From contig CAXNAA020000067.1 of assembly GCA_964200075.2 (NCBI GenBank), positions 1-30,095 on the forward strand: DNA of 30,095 nucleotides, given 5' to 3'. The notes below the pieces were generated by a model that saw only the letters and a list, made by a program, of their open reading frames with translations, ran no database searches and was not told the DNA's origin. The translations under genes were made by a program, and so were the position numbers. This DNA comes from Sphacelaria rigidula (Eukaryota; Phaeophyceae; Sphacelariales). Each line of letters opens with the position of its first letter. The stretch's first letter is position 1. Below, in pieces: positions 1 through 10,300 of the stretch.

Positions 1-4
1 GCTT

Positions 5-438
5 CACGGGATCTTACAAATTGGGGATGGATCATTTTTTGGGGATGAGAAACCCAGAGAATTAAAATCTTCGTATCCACACGAAATCTTCGAAATATGG
101 TTCCATTTCTTCACCTACTGATAGCTTTTGACAACTGCCACACGCCGTACAAATTTGGTATTCGAAATGTTGGGGTCCTAGGTGAAAAAACAATTTATGG
201 GGAATTGCGGGTGTCCGAACGGACGCCAAAATGGTTCCGAATTTCTTTTTTCACCTGGGACCCCAACATTTTCATGATAGAAATCCAAATATCTATGGCG
301 TGTAGCAGGTGTCAGTAGCCATCAGTAGGTGAAGAAATGGAACCGCATTTCGAAGATTTCGTGTGGATACGAAGATTTTAATCCTCCGGGTTTCTCATCC
401 CCAATAAATGATCCATCCCCAATTTGTAAGATCCCGTG
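5..438. mobile_element. Foldback / MITE-like palindromic element
   Basis: The left half is the reverse complement of the right half over nearly the full length, with the centre near 218. Positions 70-122 match the complement of 323-376 with about two mismatches, and the outer ends (CACGGGATCTTAC at 5-17 and its complement ending at 438) also pair. The inner arms pair as well (GGGGTCCTAGGTG near 172 against CACCTGGGACCCC near 253). There is no convincing coding sequence; the 73-codon open frame inside is a by-product. This architecture is typical of non-autonomous foldback or miniature inverted-repeat elements. The window begins four bases before the element, so a target-site duplication cannot be verified; only a TT dinucleotide is shared by the two flanks. 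Confidence 0.8.
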
Positions 439-2160
439 TTGAACGGCTGTATCTCAATCAGAAGCTACACTCTCCATCTAGCGAATATCTTCTCGGTTCT
501 CACTTGTCGGGATTCGGACCCTCAATCTTCCGCCTCGGCATACTTCGCGATGAATAAATGAGTGACAAAACACGCTGTCAACTAGATGGAAGAGAAGAGA
601 AAGGGAAGACGCAGGTTTTCACTGTGCACGTTTCACCAATTGCGCAGTTTTTGTACGTGAGATTTCGACGACAAACGCATGGCTATACCCGCTGTGCTGT
701 TGGCAGTGTTGTACTGTTGCTGTGCCGAACAATGCGTATGTTGTCTGAAGCTATCAACTATTTGCTGGAGCGGGCTTGGTGCATTTTCGGTGAGCTCCGT
801 TCCGACGATCACCGCCCCCCCCAGATAGTCTATTTTTTTCCCGACGATATAAAGAATGGGCGGAAAAAGCACCCCCCTTTGGAGAAAACTCCCGATCTCG
901 GACAGTGCTTCCGCCGAAAGGAGGAGCCTTAAAGATTGCTTCAGAAAATACTCGTGAAAGACACCCGGAGTTTACACAGACTGGATTCTTTCCGAACACA
1001 TGGGCCTGTTATGACTACATAGATAGCACGACTGACTGGCTAAGATGTATGAACTCGAAGAAATAGCCTTATTTACCAGGTGTACGTTAAAAGGTCGCAC
1101 AAACGAAACTATATCCCTCAATCAACCTCGTAGTGGGTGTGCATGCATCGACACACCCATTCCATCAAAATGAAGCGACCGCTAGAATGATTCCATGTAG
1201 ATAGCCTTGTACCATCACAACAAGAGCACGAGTACCTCAAACATACCGCCTCATACCGCCCTACACAAACCACCAACAGCAAGCCACTACCCAAAGTGGT
1301 CCTTACCGCGATTCTCCGATTCCGTCTCGTACATGAACCCGACTACTACCCCACAGCACAGCACTCACCAGCAGCCACAAAGACCAGCAAGAACCTGCAC
1401 AAGAAAACGACTGGATCATGGTCGACTTCACATAATCCTTGTGCTGTTCTCACCACCATGGGCCTGCTGCCAGTGTGTTCATTGCAAAATAAGTAACCCG
1501 CCCCCAAATGAAGCAAGAGCAGTCGCAATAATCGCCGGACATGGGCAATTCAATACAAGGCGCTTCCTGTTTCTTCGCTTAGCGCCAGTACTCCTTTCAT
1601 GGGGACTGCACAATTGAGCAATGCAGGAGATGGCGCTCCTCACCGCAATAGAACATGATATCCCCCCACCCCTGCCCCCCGGGCACGCACCCTATATATG
1701 TATTTCCAGAGGAAATAGATCCAACATGATCCGAGACTCATCGGATCTCAACCCACCGAACCTTCAAGACCCACGCCCCTCACCCTCCATCCCTCCGCCT
1801 CGCCAAAGTACAGAATCGAAGAAAAATTCATAAAGGAAAACAGTATATAGTACTTCAGGTTAAAAAAAGTTCATCCATCGTCAATGCTTCCTTGCCGGAC
1901 GTATACCACTTTCTCGCACCATCCGCGCAAGCAACGAGTCATCATCCATACGACAGAAAAAAAGCACACGTGTTGATTGTCGAAATAAGATCGATGCAGT
2001 CAACTTTCATTCTTCAAAGGAAAACAAAAACCCTGCCCGCAAATATAGAAAACTACTGCCCAAAAACGTGCAACATTGTCTTGTTCTCCCCTCCCCCCTC
2101 CACACACACAGAGCTACGGCCCAATTAATGAATTGCAGTCGATAACATAAATATAAGCAG
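439..2160. other. Intergenic DNA, no supported gene
   Basis: About 1.7 kb without a convincing gene. The open frames here (for example 558-932 and 1207-1617 on plus) have no repeats, domains or consistent splice signals. The proteins they would encode are Pro/His/Thr- or Arg-rich strings typical of random GC-rich sequence. Parts could belong to a very long 3' UTR of the minus-strand gene ending at 4072, or to an unrecognised neighbour, but nothing in the sequence decides this. Confidence 0.5.
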
Positions 2161-2163
2161 CAT

Positions 2164-2196
2164 GTGGGCAAAAAACATATTACATTATACGTCATC

Positions 2197-2232
<36 letters not shown>

Positions 2233-2371
2233 CCGCCGCACCCACCACCGCCACCACCACACACAGCAAAAACCGCNNNNNNNNNNATTGATGCCGATAA
2301 AAAAAAAACAAACACCAGGTGGGCAAAAAACACTTTACATTATACGCGATCCCCCCCCCCCCCCCCCCCCC
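2164..2371. repeat. Duplicated poly-C module around an assembly gap
   Basis: Two copies of the same short string lie 155 bases apart: GTGGGCAAAAAACATATTAC from 2164 and GTGGGCAAAAAACACTTTAC from 2319. Each is followed by CATTATACG and then a C homopolymer of 31 bases (2199-2229) and 21 bases (2351-2371). The first copy continues into CACCACCGCCACC-type sequence and then the gap. Read on minus, these are G tracts able to form quadruplex structures. Homopolymers of this kind probably caused the sequencing break. Confidence 0.85.
2277..2286. other. Assembly gap (10 N)
   Basis: Ten consecutive N bases between the two poly-C modules. The true length of the missing sequence is unknown, since ten is a common placeholder. 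The flanking homopolymers and the duplication make a collapsed or mis-sized repeat likely. Confidence 0.99.
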
Positions 2372-4071
2372 TCCCGCCCGCGTGGAAAATCAGCGAATCC
2401 CATATCATTACCATCAGGGAAAACCACGTACTCAAACACAAGGAATAAGGCACGGCTGAACGTGATTAGTACATCTCACCGCTCGTAGTTTTTTTGCTAC
2501 TTGAAAAAAAATGATAAAAAAAGACTTGTACGTCTGATGACATTTTGTCAACTTCACAATAATCGCCTCATCCTGTACAACGTTCAGTACAAGGAAAATA
2601 TGACAGGTAGAAAACGAACCAAGGAAAAAAATTAACAGTAAACGATATATATATAGGCAAACCGCCGAGTAGTGAACGAAACGATTTCCTGTCGTGGTAA
2701 CATCACGTCAATCATCGGGGCGAGTCTAACAAAATTCACCGAACGACGCCCGCGTGAAAGACGGAAGCAATGCCAGAGAAAAAAACACACACACATTTTA
2801 CAATACAAACCATCAGTGCGGACGAGCTCAAAACGCTTGAACGTAAGTACCGCACCACGTGGGAGAGCAGCCCCCCTCCCTCCCCCCCAAAGCTCACGCA
2901 CACTACTCTTGAAAGCGCAGCGACGACCCTCTGCCATCATACACCGGGAACACACTGAGTTCAGTGCGATACGGTGACGCATTTTTTCCGTGCTTCCTTG
3001 CAACAGCACCAGTATCATACCACTATCGCGCTGTCACCCACCAATTCCGCCCCTGGGCGGCGAGACAGGCAACTTCTGAGGCTTGGCGGTTGACAACACC
3101 CGCTACATGTGTAAAGAAGCACGGAAACAAAAAGTGCATGGAATGGAAACTTGCGGCCACAGCAGAGAGTACTCGCCAGTATCGTCATCTACGATACACA
3201 TGCACAAAATACGTGCCAGCAGCAACAGCAGCGGGGAGCCAAAAGACGGAACGTGCCAAACTCTTCTGGCTTGCCGAGTGGGCAAGTTGAGAAAAAAAAA
3301 ACGTTTTTCTGCCGCCAGTATTCAACTTGCTACTCACCCCGGAAAGAACCACGACAGTCCAGAGCAAACAGCAGACAGAACTCTCGACCGAAGTCAAAAC
3401 TTGCGCGGGGGGGAAAGGGGGGAGGGGGTGGGCAGCGACAGCGACAGCGACAGCGACATGATAAACAACCTCCCGGGTCATGCAGCACGTACCAGTTATC
3501 CATCTAGTCCTCATGTACTTCAAACGAAAAACACAACAAGAGGTGAAAGAGCGACGAACCCATACCGCGCACCGCTCTAGGAAACGGCGGAACTTACTCA
3601 GACACATGCGGACCTCTGACTTACCCAGAAAAAAATGAGCGACCTTCAGTCCGCCGTGTCCGTTTGCGAGCTCTCGCCATAATTGCGTGTGACAACAAAG
3701 ACAAGAAGCGGCAACGACAGCCCCACGTACCACATTCTCCCTCGCCGCCCCTGTACTCATCCGGCCTCGACCAAGGTATACAAGGTAAAATGAAATATAT
3801 AAATAAACGTAAGACTGGATGGGCAAAAAAGATGACGACATGCGTCCGCCTCCACAGGTAACCGAGCAGCCTTGAAAACATTGAATCCAGCCAAGAGAAC
3901 CAATAAAACCATCAAGATGGAAGCTTCATCAGAACTTCGAGAGCAAACAACAGCACTCAAGAAAAAAAAAAAGCACAACGACGAATGAAAAAGGCATATC
4001 TTCTCCCTGTCCGAGTCAAGATCGTTCCCCACCGTCTACAGAAAAATAATTACAGGTGCTCGTGTTTCCCT
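2372..4071 (-). other. Probable 3' UTR and downstream region of the giant gene
   Basis: This 1.7 kb lies immediately downstream, in the minus-strand sense, of the TAG stop at 4072-4074. No exon with the composition of the upstream protein is present. The 218-codon minus-strand frame at 3185-3841 has Cys/Val/Arg-rich low-information sequence and no supported splice sites. Because it would be transcribed in the same sense, it is more easily explained as untranslated sequence. I could not identify a polyadenylation site, so how much of this is transcribed is unknown. Confidence 0.45.
3433..3459. repeat. GACAGC hexanucleotide microsatellite
   Basis: Four to five tandem copies of a GCGACA/GACAGC hexamer follow a G-rich stretch (GGGGGGAAAGGGGGGAGGGGG-like, near 3406-3430). 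It lies in the presumed untranslated or intergenic region and has no evident function. Confidence 0.8.
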
Positions 4072-4308
4072 CTACTCCGTCTCAGCCTCATCCTCAGACG
4101 ATCTCAATCCCAGGCCCACGGCGACCCTCTCAAAGATATTGCGCCCCCTGCCTCCCTTGCCTCCTTCGGTCGATACTTCCTCCGTGGGGGCGTCCTTTAC
4201 CGCGACCCCCACCGCGCCGCCCTCAACATCGCTACTGACTTCTCCAGCGCTAGTCATTCCAGCCGCCGCCTGATTTTTCGCCATCTCCGCTGTGCCGGCG
4301 CTAGTCTG
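4072..4308 (-). CDS. Last exon: acidic C-terminal tail
   Basis: 78 codons plus the TAG stop. The acceptor is CTCGCTCGCAG before CAGACTAGC, phase 0, matching the preceding exon. The residues run QTSAGTAEMAKNQ..., through a Glu/Asp/Val-rich stretch, a basic GGKGGRGRNIFERVAVGLGL patch, and an acidic SSEDEAETE end. The NIFERV patch echoes the FFERII segment of the exon before, suggesting that the two exons are related. The methionine at 4284 could be misread as a short gene start; the in-frame upstream codons and matching phase favour an exon. Confidence 0.72.
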   Translation of the reverse strand, partial: QTSAGTAEMAKNQAAAGMTSAGEVSSDVEGGAVGVAVKDAPTEEVSTEGGKGGRGRNIFERVAVGLGLRSSEDEAETE

Positions 4309-7300
4309 CTGCGAGCGAGGCGTGGGGATCGTCCCGCGATCGCGGTGGGCGAGTGGACGCGCATGAACTAAACAGGTTTACTGTGTAACGTCGGAACGAA
4401 GCGACCGAACGCGTGCGCGAGATAGAGATAGAGCGAGTACACAAGAGAGCAGGTTACAGGTGCTGCGGTGAAGATAAAGCGGGGGATGGGAGTAGGCATG
4501 CACGGTACATCAGTGTGCAGCCGAACCCGTCGCAGCTCTCGAATAGCACAGCTCAACAACGGTGGAAATTCGCAAACGAACACACAGTCTAGTTTGTAAG
4601 GAACACTGGATTTTTTTAAGCGGTTGCGAAGACAAAAAAAACAAAAAAACAGTGATGACAAGATCCACGCTATCCTCATGCCGGAAAGCAGCATCTATAC
4701 ACAGGCCTGCGTGGGGAAGTCTTTAACCTTACAGCTTGCATACGATTCGAGTTCATCGATCCTGTAAGCATTACCGCACCAAACGAAAAAAAGAGAGTGT
4801 GCTTTTCTTCAAGATGAGTGATGGCGACTGCTGTAAACCTCCCCGCGCAAGATCTGCATCGAGCCCAAAATTTTCGCCTCATGTAACAAAGTCACCTGTT
4901 CACCGGAGCCCGTCAAGTTCGCGTTTACACGCGCGCCCGAAACATTTACGGACCCCTCGGTAGGTGCCGCCGCCGTGTCGACCCCGGAAGCCACATCAGC
5001 GGCACCCGCGGTATCAGCAGCGGTTTCGTCGTCAGAGCCAGTGCCTGTCACATACTCGACTGCGTCCGTCACAGTCTCCGCCACATCTTCCACGGCGTCG
5101 ATAATGCGTTCGAAGAATCCCGGACCACGCTCTGGTGCAGCTTCTTCGGTGGTTACTGCCGCGGCCGGTGCCGGTGCGGCTGTACAAGGATTGAAGGGTG
5201 GGGTCACGGGTTGAGCTTTTGGGGCTTGCATCACATATGTGCGTTGGGGAGGGGGGGTACTCATTTGCTGCTTGCCTTACAGCAGTCGTCTCACAATTAA
5301 CAACGCATCTCTCTCGAGACGGTGCGTTGGGGAAGAGAGGGGGAAGGAGAAGGGATGCTGCCTGGTGAAACCCTGCGGAAAATGCGGTAGAGTGGCGCTG
5401 TAATTGTATGACAGCACACAGAATCAACGAGTCAAAACAAACACGGGTTGTAATATTAGTTTTGCACCAGTTTCTCCGGATGCCAACAGACGAGTTCCTC
5501 GGACCATGACGGCAGTAGTACGACTGGTACTCCCACGAACCCTATATCCTTATTTTCTCCAGGGAACAACAAACTACCTTGTACAGTGACGCAGACCAGT
5601 AACTGCACTCTCATCGAACTTGTCAACACTGACCTTCCTCCTGCTCTTCTTCCTCGTGCTCGTCTTCCTCCCGCTCTTCTAGTGGATCCCTATCCCTGGC
5701 TCCGCCGGCGCCAAACAAGAACTTGAGATTGAACCTCGAGCCACCCGAGGTCCGCCTCCCACCTTCCGGCGACACCGAATCCTCATCGGCGACATCGGCC
5801 TCAGCCTTGGGAATCGCGGCAGGAGACTCAGTCATGTCCACCGTGGGTGTCGTAAAGGGCCCAGCTCCTGCCGTCTGCACGCCGGCAGATTCCAGGGCGG
5901 CTGCTACTTGGCCGGAGAATCCAGCACCATCTTCCTGCCCAGAGGAACCATCCCCGGCGGCCATACCATCAGTGATTGACTCTTCAGAAACATTCACTTC
6001 GGGGCCCTTTACGTCCACCGTCGAGATGTTGAGCGCGTCCCCGCTCGTCGCGCCGTCAGCGCCGCCATCACCATCACCTTCCTGAGAGCCTATTGCAGCG
6101 CCTAGGGCGGCGGAGAGTGAAGACGTCAGATCTTGCGTTCCGTCAGCAGTCCCGCTACCTCCACCTTCACCGGTCTCGGAAGATGCGGCCGCGTCGGTGC
6201 TGAGAGTGGGGGCACCTCCACTCGTATCGGGAACGGCCGCCGAAATTTCAGCGCCGGCGACCGAAGGCGTTGCTGCCACTTCGCCCTCCTCATCCTTCGG
6301 CAGGATGCTGCCGAACGCCGCTCCGAGCGCGGTCGTGAAGTCGCCACCACTGGCCTCGCCTTCCGCCTTGGAAGCACCTGATTTGTTGGGGGAGAGTGGT
6401 GAGTAGGTTAAACTCATGATATTTCCGCAGCGGGGATGTTTATGAACGATATACTTCGACTACAGCGCGGGGGTGTCCACAGGAAACACGTGAGGTGAGC
6501 GGAGAGTGCACCGGTGGAGCATGGCAGCACAGGTGACAGTGTGCACACCATAACAACTGGATCCAGCTACTGTTTTGACGGAACTGAAACGTCAACCCAT
6601 CTTCCCATCACCCACGCAAAACACACAGGCGTCCTCGCCAAGGCCGGAAAGCGTGGGAAGTCACTTTCCTTCATAGAGAGGTATTTGGGGTCATCATCGC
6701 GGGTGTCCCTTCCCTTCAAAGATACTGTACACGACGCAGATCCTACCCTACATGCTGAAACTGCCGCCACTGCTCCGGTATATAGGTCACGGACGTCCAA
6801 TCACGAAAAGAGTACAGTGTACTGTGCCCCTCAGTGTACTCTGTCCCCACTCGCTCGTGCGTGTGATTCCGTCACATTTACCAAACGGTCCCGGGGTGAC
6901 AAACTCACTTCCGGCGCCTTCCTTGCCTGAGTCAGGAGCACCTACACCGGTCGCTTCCGCACCGGATTTCTGGGCATCCTCAGGATCGGAGCTCTGATGT
7001 AGAAAAGGCGGCAGAAGATGACAAGACACGAAAACAATACCAAAAAGAATGAAGACAGGGCGGCCAAGGCTGAAGAGACAGGATGTAAGACTCCACTGTA
7101 TCCTCCTACGAATGTATGCCGCCCCGCGGCGGTAGTCTCACGGTACACCTTACACCATAAGGGCAAAAAAAAAACGGGTTCGATTCCAGCCTGGCTTTTT
7201 CTTCCTCTCCCAAATTTTTTATTTCCATCGTTGAAAACGTGAGTGGTGAGCAGCGAAAAGGGTGTATTTTGCTGTGTGTCAGACGAAAATCATCACATTG

Positions 7301-10300
7301 TGGGAGTGATGATCCAATCCGCGATTCCAAAAGGTGAGGCATGTACCGGGGGAGATACGGGTTAATCCCTCGTTGAGACCACGGGCTCTCCTCCCCCGTA
7401 CGAAGGGAAGGTGTTACAAATGAGACAAGGAAAAGAAAAGGAAGGAAAGAACGAGCAAAGTATATGGAGCGATCATACAAAACACAAAGACGGCCGCACA
7501 ACCAGCCTGTGCAATAAAAATATACTAAATTGTGAAACAACAGCTATTTTTTGCACCACAACTCAAAGCACGATACACGCCGCTCGAACACCGGAAACCC
7601 ACTGAATCCGGTCACACGCGTGCAACTACTCCCTGACGTTTACCTTGCGCTTGGCACCACCACCGGACAGCCTCCCGAAACCAAATCCAATACCGCTACT
7701 GCCGCCGGAGCCACCGTCTCCTGACGAAGAGACGGTCGCGGCAGGTGCTCCCGTGTCACCCGAGAAGCCTTCAGCGTCGGCACTGCCGCCGGTAGGGGCA
7801 GCACCGGGTGAGGTGGACTGTTTGATGGTAGCAAGCGGTGAGAAAAGGAAAGAAGATGGGGGGTCAGCAACAGATGGATCACCTCATACACAGGGTGGCT
7901 AACGGCTGACGTCTTGTTGTCCAGTCACCTAGGGGTCCGAAACTGTTCGACACCTGAGATTACCGGGTTGATGCTTGTAAATGTTCATGTCATGCCCACC
8001 TGCCTGAGGCTACGCCACATACTTTACTAACCAACGTTGAAGGGGGGCAGACAACTCCCGTGCTGAAGGTCCATGATCCCTAGGGTACGCTTTGCCTACT
8101 GAGGGGCAGGGCGACGTCTTGGTTTCTCCACTGCACGTTTCGGGCTCAAGCACCAATCTTGATATGCAAGAGTCGAGAGATAATTGCTCGCCACTGCCTC
8201 ATCACGGAGGACATACAATGGCTGTATGTAGCGCCCCCGTGAGACAACTCTCTGGGACCTGGTTCCTTTTACACCATGCAAGATCTCTTCATCCTATCCC
8301 GTCAAGGTGATGAATGAACGTTGCTTTCCGCAGAGAGTCGTCTAAAAATCATGCTACGACGGGCAAAGGAAAAATGTGCATAAAAGCTACGGACTGACCG
8401 ACCGACTCACGATCAGCCGATTAATCAACCTACCAAGAAGTACTCTCACTTTTTTTTTGCGGCCGATGAGACGTGAGAAGAACCGGCCCGAACTCTTGCG
8501 GCCGACCGAACTGGAGCCGGACCCGGGACTCATCCCATCCTTTCCTGAAGACAACGGGGCGACCACCACGTCATCTTCCGTCGTGGTGCTGAGCTGAAGA
8601 GGCAAGTTCCCTGTAGAAACCGCGACACTGGGTGCTGTCGCGCTCATGTCTGTCACGAAGCGGTGGCCAATGGCGGAGTAGAATGGAAGTTAACGACGAG
8701 AGTTGGGCAAAACTTCCAAACCTTCGAAGGTCGACACACAAGCTAAGGCCCAGTCTATTAGAAAGACGGGGGAAGAGACACAGATTGCATCGTGATGATG
8801 AGAATGTGTAACAGACAACCGGTGACAACCAACCACTTCACGTCCTCTTCTGTTTTGCTTTATTGCCTTCTTGCGAAAATTAGCCCAAGAAGATCCATTC
8901 GAGAGTGAAAATAAGAGTGAAATGGAGATTGAAAATGTCATGAGGAAACACAAAATGGTTGTGCCACACGCGGGCTGCTCGCTACAGTCATCCTCATTTT
9001 CACGATACCATCATCATTTTTTTGTTTTGATCAGAGGGAGCCAAAAAACGTGCGGCGAAGAAACGCAGACTCGGGAGGAATGATGAGGACGTGAGACGCT
9101 CGCGCACAGACGCATCCGCATGCAACAATTCCAACACTTTGTCTTCTCCGATCACACGAGGCCACATAGTTCATGATCATAATGCGATCGTGTTGAAAAC
9201 CGTGAGAAATTTCCCGGGTACTGCAACTTACCACCCTCCACGGTTGGCGCGTCGCCCGTTTCCACCGCGGCGGCGAGAGCACTAGCAGCGCCCTGGCTAT
9301 CAGTGCCTACCGACCCGTACTCCCCGAGACCGGAACTGGGTCTGCTGCCGACATCAAAGGAGCCAGAGACAGCTTTCGCAGACGGCGCCGAACTGTCATC
9401 CGAATGGCCTGATGAAGGGAGGAGTTTGACCAAACATGGTGTTGGGGTTCAACTAGAGGCAACCAGAAAAAAAAAAAAGGTTTCCGCATTGCAAGTGACG
9501 GACAGAGCGTACGATAGATCGCATGATCGTGGTACCGTGCAGTACTCAGCAATTAGCATGCCGCGCGCAAGCCGGGAGATGTTTTCCAAGGGAGGCACGA
9601 AGCGGCCCACTTAAAGCGTCACATAGTATCCACTCCTATAAGTAATGGCACCAGTGTCGAGAGGCAGAAAAACGGGAGGGACAGACTCACCTGCTGTAGA
9701 TACCGCTCCTCCCTCCAGGGACACCCCGAGGCCATCGCCAGCGGACGGCAACGGTCCGGCAATGTCGATACCTTCCACAGTGGTGTTTGCTTGCGGTGCG
9801 GCAGTGCCCGAGACGAACGGTGCGGCGGGAGTCTTGCCTTCCAGCGCGCTGATCCTGGCGGCTACACCTCCGGGCAAGGTCATCACACCCCCACCGCCCA
9901 TCTCCGGCGATTCGGCGTCGGGTTCCTCGGGAGTCTGTGCCTCGATAGCGCCCTGTAGCGCGGCTGCTCAACAAATGTCAACGTATACGATACAAGCTTC
10001 GGTTGGAATGTAGCTTGAAAGCCAAACATCACATTCGTCGAAACTACACCAGTACGCCGGGAGAGAAATGGCTCGATCCCTTGACACGACCGACTCTTCC
10101 CGAGGACAAAGGGCGGACAAGAAGTCAGAGGAGAGGAAGGAATGAACACGGAGTAACACTCTCGAGGACAATGAGGGAAACGACTTCAAAACGCTATGAC
10201 AGAAGAGGGTACAGGCCGGTGCCTGGCATCTTTTCGTCGAACGCGAAAAACATTTTTTTTTTTACGACAAATGAGCAAGAATCGTACCAACGCATAACGA

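Noticed and set aside
558-932. 124-codon plus-strand open frame
   Set aside because: Composition is random-like, several overlapping frames of similar size occur on both strands, and there is no supporting motif or splice pattern.
3185-3841. 218-codon minus-strand open frame as a separate gene
   Set aside because: No domain, no repeat, and low-information Cys/Val/Arg/Leu-rich sequence. It overlaps other frames of similar length and lies where the 3' UTR of the large gene is expected.
5623-6417. A separate single-exon gene starting MSLTYSPLSPNK
   Set aside because: A pyrimidine-rich CAG acceptor lies between this Met and the conserved-style sequence. The frame ends at a GTCAGTG donor in the same phase needed by the neighbouring exons, so an internal exon is the better model.
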